Source: Flavobacterium sp. Leaf82
GTDB taxonomy: Bacteria > Bacteroidota > Bacteroidia > Flavobacteriales > Flavobacteriaceae
DNA length: 64,000 bases
Direction of reading: 5' to 3'
NCBI RefSeq assembly: GCF_001422725.1
Contig: NZ_LMMA01000032.1
Span: 248,001-312,000, forward strand
The notes beneath the pieces were generated by a model. That model did no database searches and was not told where the DNA came from. It saw nothing but the letters and a program-made list of their open reading frames with translations. The position numbers and the translations under genes are program-made. This document shows positions 25,103-32,802 of this stretch, in pieces. Each line of letters starts with the position of its first letter. The first letter of the stretch is position 1.

Positions 25103-25657
25103 TTAGAAATGCTTTACATAATCATCAATTTTTTGTTTTAATCTACTGGCAAGATAACTGTTTCCTTCTTTCAAAGTATCATAGATTAATATGGATTCTT
25201 TATGATATTCTTTTTTCTTTTCGGTTGTCCAATAATAGGGTGGAGAATAGAGATTGCAAATTCTGTCGGCCATTTTTACAGACCAAACTTCTTTAGGTTG
25301 TTGTTGTATTCTGGATAAACTATCCGTCATTTGGTCTTTTTTATGTTCTAAAGACGTGTTTTTAGTTAAAGCACTAACTCCATTTGCGATTTGTTCTCCA
25401 AATAAATCTTTAACCTTATCAAATGTAATTTCGGTATCTTCGATAGTGTCATGTAATAATGCACAAGTAATGGCAAGGTCTCCATCTATATTTTCTTCGA
25501 AATTAAGTGAATTTATTATTTCGAAAGTCACACTGCCAATATGATTGATATATTCTATTTGTAGATTTTCTTCATCTCCTCCGTACTTTTGTCCTTGGTG
25601 AAGTTTCGAAATTAAGTACCATGTTTTTTGCAGATTGTCTATTGACCATTTTTTCAT
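25103..25657 (-). CDS. HD-domain hydrolase related to small alarmone hydrolases (MESH1-like)
   Basis: A 184-residue protein covering only the hydrolase domain of the RelA/SpoT family. The metal-binding HD pair lies in LLHDTIEDTEITFDKVKDLF, and SALTK and KMADRICNL match the later conserved motifs; the first histidine may be that in YINHIGSV. Family members remove pyrophosphate from ppGpp, and some act as antitoxins to toxic alarmone synthetases. No synthetase, TGS or ACT domain is present here or next to it. It sits in a run of unknown genes; its substrate is inferred, not shown. Confidence 0.75.
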   Translation of the reverse strand: MKKWSIDNLQKTWYLISKLHQGQKYGGDEENLQIEYINHIGSVTFEIINSLNFEENIDGDLAITCALLHDTIEDTEITFDKVKDLFGEQIANGVSALTKNTSLEHKKDQMTDSLSRIQQQPKEVWSVKMADRICNLYSPPYYWTTEKKKEYHKESILIYDTLKEGNSYLASRLKQKIDDYVKHF

Positions 25658-25691
25658 AAGCTATTTTTTATCAAATTTTAATATTTGTAAG

Positions 25692-26063
25692 TTACTCAAT
25701 TTCTAACACACCATAAATATAAAAACCCCAATATTCCCGATATTCATCAATATTAAAAATTATCATATAACATTTATTGCATTCCTTAGGTTGAAAGAAT
25801 TGATACCGATATAAAAAACTCCTTTCGGTATTATTCAGGTTTTCAAGTTTACTAATTTGATGATTTGCTAAACTTTCAGTGGTTATTTGTCCGTTTTTAA
25901 TTAATTCATTCAGAAAAAACGAAGTCTCAAATGACAAAATTACTTCATGTTTTATTCCGCCATTTACACAATAAAAACTAAAATTTAATTTTGAATATAG
26001 ATTTTCGGCAGAGAAACTATTTTTGCCTAATTGTACTTTTTTTATAATCGAGATTTTATTCAT
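25692..26063 (-). CDS. Hypothetical protein
   Basis: A 123-residue protein with no recognised domain, no signal peptide and no membrane helix. It has a run of aromatic residues (FLYRYQFFQ and YREYWGFYIYGVLEIE) and two lone cysteines in KECNKCYM. Its start codon overlaps the stop of the 37-aa membrane peptide gene as ATGA, which suggests coupled translation and a joint role. It lies 34 bases upstream of the MESH1-like gene. Confidence 0.6.
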   Translation of the reverse strand: MNKISIIKKVQLGKNSFSAENLYSKLNFSFYCVNGGIKHEVILSFETSFFLNELIKNGQITTESLANHQISKLENLNNTERSFLYRYQFFQPKECNKCYMIIFNIDEYREYWGFYIYGVLEIE

Positions 26064-26173
26064 TTGATAATGTGTAATGATATAAAGAAAAGAATTATCG
26101 GAATCAGTAATAAAATGGAAGCGAAAAAAACTTTCTTGAATTGTTTTACCTGTCCTTGATGATTTGAATCCAT
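26060..26173 (-). CDS. 37-aa single-pass membrane peptide
   Basis: A 37-residue peptide: a polar MDSNHQGQVKQFKK head followed by one hydrophobic helix (VFFASILLLIPIILFFIS) and LHIIK. Its TGA stop overlaps the ATG of the next gene (ATGA at 26063-26060), the usual sign of translational coupling. It falls in a gap of 130 bases that would otherwise be empty and lies 20 bases after the membrane protein gene at 26194. No homologue is recognised by eye. Confidence 0.6.
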   Translation of the reverse strand: MDSNHQGQVKQFKKVFFASILLLIPIILFFISLHIIK

Positions 26174-26193
26174 AGGTAATTTAAAAAATTACC

Positions 26194-26616
26194 CTATTTT
26201 TTCAAAATTTTAGGGATGAAGATATAGCCAAGAATTATTAAAATTACTATTGCAACACTAGCATAATCCACGAAACCATAATAACTTCTAACTTGTTCTC
26301 CATTACGTTTTAGCATCCTTACGGATTGAGGATCGCCGTAATGAAGTTTTCTAAACACAACAGTATCTCCAATTAAAAAACCGTATTCTATGGTATCACT
26401 ATCTCCACCATCTTCATATTTTTTTCCGTTTTTATCGACAATATAATAAGTATGTACTCTGGCTGAGTTACCACTTCTTTTGTATGAATCACTATCATAA
26501 ATAACACCTTTACCCATGTTATCTTCCTTGCTATAAGTAATATTGTTAATAATCCTCGTAAGTAATACAAGAAATACTGCGAATATAAAACCATGAAAAA
26601 GTATTTTTCCTCCCAT
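26194..26616 (-). CDS. Hypothetical two-helix membrane protein (DUF3592-like)
   Basis: A protein of about 140 residues with a membrane helix near each end (residues about 5-25 and 115-135) and a polar central domain of about 80 residues. The layout and the VIYDSDSY, VHTYYIVDKNGKKYE and GDTVVFRK segments recall DUF3592-type proteins, which lack a known role. An upstream TTG at 26631 would extend it by five residues; the ATG at 26616 is preferred. It is followed closely by the 37-aa peptide gene, so the group may be one transcript. Confidence 0.55.
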   Translation of the reverse strand: MGGKILFHGFIFAVFLVLLTRIINNITYSKEDNMGKGVIYDSDSYKRSGNSARVHTYYIVDKNGKKYEDGGDSDTIEYGFLIGDTVVFRKLHYGDPQSVRMLKRNGEQVRSYYGFVDYASVAIVILIILGYIFIPKILKK

Positions 26617-26645
26617 TTGCTTAATGATCAAATTTTGATGAAACT

Positions 26646-27110
26646 TTAAATTATTTTTTTTGAATATTTTCTAAGTAATAAATATAAGATCGAGAATGTA
26701 GAAAATAGAAAGAGAAATGGTTCTATTAAATACTTTATATCTAAGCCTGAAAAATTGGTAGGTTTCCAATAAAATAAATTTACAGCTGTATATTTAGAAT
26801 GATAAACTAGAATTCTGTGGTCTTTAAAGTTTTTTAAGAAGGGATTGAAATCATTCCTTAATTCTATTGAGGCTTTTTTCTTATTCGAGACTAAAGTGCC
26901 ATGGTAAATTGACGAAAAATTTGACGTTGAATTCCAACTTGTTCCTGATGCTGAACCAAATTCATTGACAAGTAGTGTATCTTTTATAAATCCATCTTTA
27001 CAAAATGCAATTGTATATCCGGTTTTGAGAACTGAAAAATCATTTATGATTTCAATAATTAAGATTAAAGAAGAAAGTATTATAACAAAGTAGGCAATAA
27101 TTTTTTTCAT
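26646..27110 (-). CDS. Hypothetical two-helix membrane protein
   Basis: A 154-residue protein of unknown family with an N-terminal helix (residues 4-24), an extracytoplasmic stretch of about 100 residues and a C-terminal helix (about 128-147) before a basic RKYSKKII tail. The outer domain is Ser/Asn-rich with aromatic strands. It lies 29 bases upstream of the similarly shaped gene at 26194, which suggests an operon of small membrane proteins ending with the MESH1-like and acidic hypothetical genes. Confidence 0.58.
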   Translation of the reverse strand: MKKIIAYFVIILSSLILIIEIINDFSVLKTGYTIAFCKDGFIKDTLLVNEFGSASGTSWNSTSNFSSIYHGTLVSNKKKASIELRNDFNPFLKNFKDHRILVYHSKYTAVNLFYWKPTNFSGLDIKYLIEPFLFLFSTFSILYLLLRKYSKKII

Positions 27111-27190
27111 TTATTTTTAATGAAGTTTCTAATGCTATAAAAGTATGCTTTCTGTTTGTGGATTTTTTTTATGGAAGTTGAAAGCATAAT

Positions 27191-27224
27191 AAAAGCCTTC
27201 TAAATTTGTTTTAAGAAGGCTTTT
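27191..27224 (-). terminator. Terminator after the second 25-aa SKYT peptide
   Basis: AAAAGCCTTCT (27191-27201) and AGAAGGCTTTT (27214-27224) form an 11-bp stem, 23 bases past the peptide stop at 27248. The same stem follows copy 1 at nearly the same distance, so gene and terminator appear to have been duplicated together. Confidence 0.85.
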
Positions 27225-27247
27225 TTAAATTTTATAATTGATACGTT

Positions 27248-27325
27248 TTAGTTGATAACGCTAAGAACGACAAATAAAATTACCAGAATGATTACAGCGT
27301 ATCTTGTGTATTTTGATGCTTGCAT
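27248..27325 (-). CDS. 25-aa SKYT-family membrane micropeptide (copy 2)
   Basis: A 25-residue peptide, MQASKYTRYAVIIL followed by VILFVVLSVIN, differing from copy 1 at four positions (Ser3/Ala, Lys8/Arg, Val10/Ala, Val13/Ile), all conservative. Many codons differ silently between copies (for example AGT/AGC and ATA/ATC near the end), as expected under selection on the protein. It has its own terminator and a possible -7 box (TATATTTA, 27371-27364, minus strand). One membrane helix is predicted with a positive N-terminal side. The function is unknown. Confidence 0.65.
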   Translation of the reverse strand: MQASKYTRYAVIILVILFVVLSVIN

Positions 27326-27454
27326 ATTGTGTTTATTTTGAGTTAATTTAAATTTGAGATTCGTAAATATAATAGTTTATTTTTATTGACGTAAATCTCT
27401 CTCATTTTTTTTATTTTTTAATAATAAAGTGCTTCATTAAATGTTTGATTAATT

Positions 27455-27835
27455 ATGATGAGAAAACAATATAACTTACGTAAAAGCGAACAGGGACTAA
27501 AAGCCTGGGATGTTCATCGACTAATTGAATTATCTAAAGATCTGCCTGTAAAAAGCATTTTATTGTCTGATATAAAAGAAGTAAATGAACCTTATTGGTT
27601 CGAACATAATACCAATTTACCAACTTGTGCAGATGTTCTTAATCATATGAAACTTGTTCAGCAAGCAGATCTAAAGTATCCTATTATTTTATGTTCAGAC
27701 GGACGCTTAATGGATGGAATGCATCGGGTAATTAAGGCGTTGCTGGAAGGTCATCTTGAGATTCAGGCAATTCAGTTTGAGAATACGCCAGAGCCTGATT
27801 TTATTAATATTCCGGTTGATGATTTACCTTATTGA
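27455..27835 (+). CDS. ParB/sulfiredoxin-fold-like small protein
   Basis: A 126-residue cytoplasmic protein. The PVKSILLSDIKEVNEPYWF start, the PIILCSDGRLMDGMHRVIKALLEG block and the overall size resemble stand-alone ParB N-terminal-like (ParB/Srx fold) domains, where the DGMHR-type motif corresponds to the nucleotide-binding G(E)RR-like box. It lacks the DNA-binding helix-turn-helix of chromosome-partitioning ParB, so a partition role is unlikely. Two ATG codons are adjacent at the start. It converges on yebC with a shared terminator. Confidence 0.6.
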   Translation: MMRKQYNLRKSEQGLKAWDVHRLIELSKDLPVKSILLSDIKEVNEPYWFEHNTNLPTCADVLNHMKLVQQADLKYPIILCSDGRLMDGMHRVIKALLEGHLEIQAIQFENTPEPDFINIPVDDLPY

Positions 27836-27845
27836 ATTATAACAA

Positions 27846-27871
27846 AAAAGCCCTGAAATTTCAGGGCTTTT
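27846..27871. terminator. Bidirectional terminator between the ParB-like gene and yebC
   Basis: AAAAGCCCTGA (27846-27856) and TCAGGGCTTTT (27861-27871) form a perfect 11-bp stem around AATT, with A and T runs on both sides, between convergent genes. Confidence 0.88.
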
Positions 27872-27892
27872 GATATTTATAAAAAGAGAAAA

Positions 27893-28606
27893 TTATGCTT
27901 CCTGCATAGTATGATAAACGTTCATAACGTCATCATCTTCTTCGATTTTTTCGATTAGTTTTTCAACATCAGCGATTTGGGCTTCTGTAAGTTCTTTGGT
28001 AATTTGCGGAATACGCTCAAAACCTGAAGATAAAATTTCTAAACCTCTGTTTTCTAATTCTTTTTGCAAAGCACCAAAACTTCCAAAAGGAGCGTAGATT
28101 AAAATTCCGTCTTCGTCCTCAAAAACTTCCTCAGCACCAAAATCAATTAGTTCTAATTCTAGTTCTTCCGGATCAAGATCACCTTTTGCAATTCTAAAGT
28201 TGCAAGTATGATCAAACATAAACTCAACAGAACCCTGAGTTCCCATTGTACCGTTGCATTTATTAAAGTAGCTACGAATGTTGGCTACAGTTCTATTATT
28301 GTTGTCAGATGCAGTTTCAATCAAAATAGCGATTCCGTGAGGAGCATATCCTTCAAACAAAATCTCTTTATAGTTGGCAGTATCTTTATTACTTGCATTT
28401 TTTATCGCGCGCTCTACATTGTCCTTAGGCATGTTAGCAGCCTTAGCATTTTGTATTACAGCTCTTAATCTAGAATTGGCATCTGGGTTAGGACCGCCTT
28501 CCTTAACAGCCATAACGATGTCTTTACCAATTCTGGTAAAAGTTTTGGCCATTGCTGACCAACGTTTCATTTTTCTTCCTTTTCTAAATTCGAACGCTCT
28601 TCCCAT
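27893..28606 (-). CDS. YebC/PmpR family protein
   Basis: A 237-residue cytoplasmic protein of the YebC/TACO1 family, long annotated as a transcriptional regulator and more recently tied to translation of difficult sequences such as proline runs. The opening MGRAFEFRKGRKMKRWSAMA, the AVKEGGPNPDANSRLR block, NMPKDNVERAI and FEGYAPHGIAILIE all match the family, and the acidic three-domain protein is full length. It is monocistronic, with a repeat-rich intergenic region upstream. Confidence 0.9.
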   Translation of the reverse strand: MGRAFEFRKGRKMKRWSAMAKTFTRIGKDIVMAVKEGGPNPDANSRLRAVIQNAKAANMPKDNVERAIKNASNKDTANYKEILFEGYAPHGIAILIETASDNNNRTVANIRSYFNKCNGTMGTQGSVEFMFDHTCNFRIAKGDLDPEELELELIDFGAEEVFEDEDGILIYAPFGSFGALQKELENRGLEILSSGFERIPQITKELTEAQIADVEKLIEKIEEDDDVMNVYHTMQEA

Positions 28607-28684
28607 TTCTAATTTTTAGTTTTGAGTTGCAAAAATACGGTTATTCCTTATTTTTGCAAAATCAAAGATTAAGTTTTTTTGATT

Positions 28685-28955
28685 TGTTTCAGGTTTAAGG
28701 TTTCAAGTTTTGAAATAAGATAATTTTGTTTGAGTTTAACCGCAAAGTGCGCAAAGTTTTTTTTGTTTTAAATTGTAGTTAGTAAACACAAAGTTCGCAA
28801 AGCTTTATCTGGACATAGCTTTGCGAACTTTGTGTTTGTATACATATTACCGATAAAAAACTTTGCGCACTTTGCGGTTAAATTTTTTTTGTTCTCATTT
28901 CAAAGCCTGAAACCTGTAACCTGAAACCTGTAACTTGAAACCTGAAACTTGAAAC
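28685..28955. repeat. Three-layer nested palindromic element
   Basis: An outer pair of GTTTCAGGTTT-type words (28685-28714) faces their complements (28897-28955). Inside, a perfect 25-bp repeat occupies 28737-28761 and 28856-28880 (starting TAACCGCAAAGTGCGCAAAG). Inside that, a perfect 21-bp repeat occupies 28784-28804 and 28817-28837 (starting AAACACAAAGTTCGCAAAGC). The element fills the gap between yebC and the S41 protease gene. Related words occur near 34117-34176 and 51807-51957. No transposase is present. Confidence 0.85.
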
Positions 28956-28961
28956 AAAAAC

Positions 28962-30992
28962 CTATTTCATCGCATTAAACTCATTAATAACATTCACCGC
29001 TTCGTTTAGGTACGGATTTGTTTTAAGGTTATCGATCTGGTATTGGTTTATCGTTTTATCATTAGGATAAGCGCCTAATAAAAACTGATTTACAGTAGAA
29101 TTATAAACATCCAGCGGATTGTTTTCGTCATTAAACGTATTGATTTCTGTCCAGAGTGCGTTTACAATTTTTTTCTGTTTAAAGATAGCATCCAGCGTCA
29201 TTGGGATTTCTGCTTTTGGAGTATTGACAAGCTGATCGATTTTTAGATTGATTTTTTTTATATTATTAAAAAAATAATTATCAGCCAGTCTTACAGAACT
29301 ATTTTTGGCTAGTTTGTCGATTAAAACCCTTTTTACATACGGTTTAAATTTTAGCATTGGTTCAATACTATCATTTTTAATAGCGGTAGGAAAATCACTT
29401 TCTTTTTGGTAGACACCTTCATAAAATTCAGGAAGAACAACATCTGGTTTTACGCCAATATATTGGTGGCTTTTTCCGGTAACCCTGTAAAATTTATTGA
29501 TGGTAATTTTTAAAAAATCTGTGTTTTTAGTTTCGTCAAGCGAAAGAATCGTTTGCATTGTCGCTTTCCCCAACGTATTACTGCCTAATAATAATGCCCT
29601 ATTATAATCTTGTAATATAGAAGAGAAAAATTCACTTGCAGATGCCGTGTTACTATTCACCAAAATTACAATTGGTCCTTTGTATATCAAACCTCTATAC
29701 GGATCGTTGATAATCGATTTTCCTTGTTTATTATCTACCACAATAGAAAGCGGACCATAATCAATAAACATTCCGGCAAGTTTTATGGCTTCCTCCATAG
29801 AGCCGCCGCCATTATCAATCAAATCAATTACAAGACCTTTTATATTATCCCTTTCCAGCTTTATAACCTCGCGCGCTACATCATCTGCACAACCTTTTCG
29901 ACTGTTTCCGTCTAAATCAGCATAAAAACTTGGAATTTTAATGTACCCAACTTTACTGTCTTTACCAATGATGAAACTAAAAACAGAATTGTCCTCATCC
30001 TTCATGACTTGTTTTTCGATAAAAACATCAAAACTTTTACCGGAATTACGTTTCAGAGTAAGCGTAATACTTTTATTAGATTCTGATAAAATCATTGTCG
30101 AAATAGATTCTAATGAAGCACATGAAACCTGCAGCGTTTCTTTTTGATTGGATATAGAAAGAATCTGATCGCCTTTTTTAATTTGCCCTGTTTGATATGC
30201 AGGACCATTTGGATCAATTTCGGCAATTATAATTTCATTTTTTTCATTCAGGTTCACAGTCATTCCCAGAGACAAATGTTCTTTTGATAATGAAGCCACG
30301 AAACTTGTTTTAGAATCATCACTAAAATAAGCCGTATGCGGATCAAAATAAGTACAGAAAAAATTGTAGAGTTTTTCTTCCTGCTTGGTATTTGTTTCTA
30401 AAAGAGTATTTATTCGGCAGATTTCATTAGATACAATTAAGTTCTTAGACTTTAATTCAATCGAATTAAAATTGGTTTTAAGTGAATCGATATTATCACT
30501 GGTTTCGGCAATTTCATCTAGAATCTGATAACGTATTTTTTTTGACCAAACTTTCTCCAGATCTTCTTTTTTAAGATAAAAAGCAAAGGATTTTTTATAA
30601 AATCTAATTGTATCTTTTTTACTGTAATCAATAGGTTCTTTTTGTATTTTCTCCAGAACAGCTTTAGTTCTCAAAAGACCATTTCTATATTTTGCAGTAA
30701 TATCAGCTAGAAAGCTGCAATCATTGCTCAGGATGAAATCATCCAGATTGGTACGATATTTATCGACCAGTTCTGTATATTCTGATTTAAATAATATGTT
30801 TCTGGAGGGATCCAGCTCATTAATTAAATTATCAAAAACAAAAACCGACAAACTATCGTCCACCGGTTTTGGTCTAATATGTTCTTCCTGAATAACAGCA
30901 TTTATTTTGTTTAGTATTTCGCATGTCGAATTGCTATTTTGACTAAATAGAACGTTCGTAACCAACATTAATACTAATAATATTTTTTTCAT
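28962..30992 (-). CDS. S41 family C-terminal processing peptidase (Prc-like)
   Basis: A 676-residue exported serine protease. A signal peptide (MKKILLVLMLVTNVLFSQ) precedes a helical N-terminal domain containing LDPSRNILF, as in tail-specific protease Prc. A PDZ domain follows (about residues 230-320; LSLGMTVNLNEKN, GPAYQTGQIKKGDQILSI), then the S41 domain with the Ser/Lys pair near residues 450 (NTASASEFF) and 474 (NTLGKATM), and an extra C-terminal helical region. Such proteases trim or degrade periplasmic proteins. The gene is monocistronic. Confidence 0.88.
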   Translation of the reverse strand: MKKILLVLMLVTNVLFSQNSNSTCEILNKINAVIQEEHIRPKPVDDSLSVFVFDNLINELDPSRNILFKSEYTELVDKYRTNLDDFILSNDCSFLADITAKYRNGLLRTKAVLEKIQKEPIDYSKKDTIRFYKKSFAFYLKKEDLEKVWSKKIRYQILDEIAETSDNIDSLKTNFNSIELKSKNLIVSNEICRINTLLETNTKQEEKLYNFFCTYFDPHTAYFSDDSKTSFVASLSKEHLSLGMTVNLNEKNEIIIAEIDPNGPAYQTGQIKKGDQILSISNQKETLQVSCASLESISTMILSESNKSITLTLKRNSGKSFDVFIEKQVMKDEDNSVFSFIIGKDSKVGYIKIPSFYADLDGNSRKGCADDVAREVIKLERDNIKGLVIDLIDNGGGSMEEAIKLAGMFIDYGPLSIVVDNKQGKSIINDPYRGLIYKGPIVILVNSNTASASEFFSSILQDYNRALLLGSNTLGKATMQTILSLDETKNTDFLKITINKFYRVTGKSHQYIGVKPDVVLPEFYEGVYQKESDFPTAIKNDSIEPMLKFKPYVKRVLIDKLAKNSSVRLADNYFFNNIKKINLKIDQLVNTPKAEIPMTLDAIFKQKKIVNALWTEINTFNDENNPLDVYNSTVNQFLLGAYPNDKTINQYQIDNLKTNPYLNEAVNVINEFNAMK

Positions 30993-31163
30993 ATAATCGA
31001 AAATCTTCGTTTAGATTAAAATTACGTTTTAATTTTTGATTTAAAGTTATATTTTTTCTAAAAAATCTTACATATAAATGATTTAATTTGGTAAGAATTT
31101 TTACATAATAAAAAACAGTATTTGTTGTTAAATAGAGGAACAATTTAAAGGATAATGAATGCT

Positions 31164-31200
31164 ACAAAAAAAAATGCGCTACTTGTTAAGTAACGCATTT
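31164..31200 (-). terminator. Rho-independent terminator of gcvT
   Basis: Arms at 31172-31184 and 31188-31200 form a 13-bp stem with one wobble pair, followed on the minus strand by a run of nine or more T. It starts 21 bases past the gcvT stop. Confidence 0.85.
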
Positions 31201-31221
31201 CTAAATATTTATGATTTAAAA

Positions 31222-32304
31222 TTATTTCTTGTAAAACGGTAATTTTACCACTTTAGCAGGAACATCATTTTTTCTGATTCTAATAAAAATATCACTGTCA
31301 ACAGCACTATTGCTTACTGTAACATATCCTAAACCAATACCTTTATTCATAGAAGGCGACATAGTTCCAGAAGTTACAACACCAATTATTGCGCCACTTG
31401 CATCAACAATTTCATAATCATGTCTTGGTACAGCACGTTCCTGCATCTCAAAAGCAACTAATTTTTTAGAAACACCTTCTTCTTTTTGTTTTTTCAAACC
31501 TTCAGAATTAGTAAAATCTTTAGTAAATTTTGTGATCCAGCCCAAACCAGCTTCTAGCGGAGAAGTGGTATCATTAATATCGTTTCCGTACAAACAAAAT
31601 CCCATTTCAAGACGCAAAGTATCACGAGCTGCAAGACCAATAGGTTTAATGCCGAAAGCTGCACCAGCCTCAAAAACTTTATTCCAAACCTGCTCAACCT
31701 CAGAATTCTTGCAATAGATTTCAAATCCGCCAGAACCCGTATAACCCGTAGCAGAAATAATAACATGCTCGATTCCTGCAAAATCAGCCACTTCAAAATG
31801 ATAGTAAGGAATTGCAGATAAATCTATAGACGATAATGCCTGCATAGCTTCAACTGCTTTTGGTCCCTGAATTGCCAACAAAGAGTAATCATCAGAAAGG
31901 TTTTTCATCTCAACTCCCAAATCATTTTGAAGAGAAATCCAATTCCAGTCTTTTTCAATATTCGAAGCATTTACAACCAGTAAATACTGCTCATCTTTCA
32001 TTTTATACACAATCAAATCATCTACGATTCCGCCTTCATTGTTTGGCAAACAAGAATATTGCGCTCTGCCAATTGTCAAAGTCGACGCATCATTCGAAGT
32101 CACTTTCTGAATCAAAGCCAAAGCATTTGGACCCGTCAACAAAAATTCTCCCATATGCGAAACGTCAAAAACGCCCACACCTGTACGAACCGTTTCATGT
32201 TCAGCGTTAATTCCCTCATAAGTAATAGGCATGTTATAACCCGCAAACGGAAGCATTTTCGCTCCCAAACTCTCATGTATGTGCGTAAGCGCAGTATTTT
32301 TCAT
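31222..32304 (-). CDS. gcvT: Glycine cleavage system T protein (aminomethyltransferase)
   Basis: A 360-residue tetrahydrofolate-dependent enzyme that releases ammonia and passes the methylene group from the H-protein arm to folate. The N-terminal HESLGAKMLPFAGYNMPI, GVFDVSHMGEF, the folate-site segment YTGSGGFEIYC and LAARDTLRLEMGFCLYGND are all typical. Other gcv genes are not in the window. A perfect -7 box TAAATTTG is at 32337-32330 on the minus strand, 26 bases from the ATG, and a terminator follows the gene. Confidence 0.94.
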   Translation of the reverse strand: MKNTALTHIHESLGAKMLPFAGYNMPITYEGINAEHETVRTGVGVFDVSHMGEFLLTGPNALALIQKVTSNDASTLTIGRAQYSCLPNNEGGIVDDLIVYKMKDEQYLLVVNASNIEKDWNWISLQNDLGVEMKNLSDDYSLLAIQGPKAVEAMQALSSIDLSAIPYYHFEVADFAGIEHVIISATGYTGSGGFEIYCKNSEVEQVWNKVFEAGAAFGIKPIGLAARDTLRLEMGFCLYGNDINDTTSPLEAGLGWITKFTKDFTNSEGLKKQKEEGVSKKLVAFEMQERAVPRHDYEIVDASGAIIGVVTSGTMSPSMNKGIGLGYVTVSNSAVDSDIFIRIRKNDVPAKVVKLPFYKK

Positions 32305-32329
32305 TGTGTTGTTTTATAAAATTGTGTCG

Positions 32330-32337
32330 CAAATTTA
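32330..32337 (-). promoter_or_regulatory. -7 element TAAATTTG of gcvT
   Basis: A perfect TAnnTTTG box on the minus strand, 26 bases upstream of the gcvT start. No glycine riboswitch-like structure fits in this short leader. Confidence 0.5.
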
Positions 32338-32387
32338 TTCAAAAAATATCTAAAAATGATAGTCTAAATTATAAATTTCGCAATGAT

Positions 32388-32473
32388 TAGGAGCTATTTC
32401 CTGCTATCCGCTATATCTTTTTGTTTTTAAAGAAAAAACAAAAAGGATATCGCTCCTATCAGGGCTAGGAATT
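32388..32473. repeat. GGAGCTATTTCCTGCTATCC palindromic repeat
   Basis: An 86-base element beginning TAGGAGCTATTTCCTGC and ending ATCAGGGCTAGGAATT. Its centre is a hairpin with arms ATATCTTTTTGTTTTT and AAAAACAAAAAGGATAT. I recognise it as a repeat type widespread in flavobacterial genomes; its copy number here cannot be measured from one window. Confidence 0.7.
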
Positions 32474-32572
32474 TACGGAAAACAAGAAACACTTTCTTCT
32501 TCAATTTTTTTATGTAACTTTAGTAACCTGAATTTTATGATTAATACTATTAAGGTAAAACAGACAGATATT

Positions 32573-32792
32573 AGCCAATTAAAAAATCCGTTTTTATCCG
32601 CGTTTTTACGAAGTAAATCCGTTTCATCAGCGTCAAAAAAACATCAGCCTTAAATACAAAGTGATTAAAAATTTATAAAATAAGCCAATTAAAAAAATCC
32701 GTTTTTATCCGCGTTTTTACGAAGTAAATCCGTTTCATTCGCGTAATAAATTGCATCAGCCTAAAACACAAAGTGATTAAAAATTTAAAATA
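32573..32792. repeat. Tandem duplication of a 110-bp unit
   Basis: Two direct copies, 32573-32682 and 32683-32792, each begin AGCCAATTAAAAAA, contain ATCCGTTTTTATCCGCGTTT and GTAAATCCGTTTCAT, and end with AAAGTGATTAAAAATTTA. The second copy ends ten bases before the NAD(P)HX dehydratase start. A diverged single unit lies at 34012-34066. It holds no gene. Confidence 0.82.
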
Positions 32793-32802
32793 AATAAACC
32801 CA

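Noticed and set aside
28906..28955. CRISPR-like array of CCTGAAACCTG words
   Set aside because: The words are only 7-12 bases long, are not separated by unique spacers, and form one side of a palindrome.
31860..32210. 116-codon plus-strand frame within gcvT
   Set aside because: It is wholly antisense to a complete, well-conserved gcvT and has low-complexity, non-protein-like composition.
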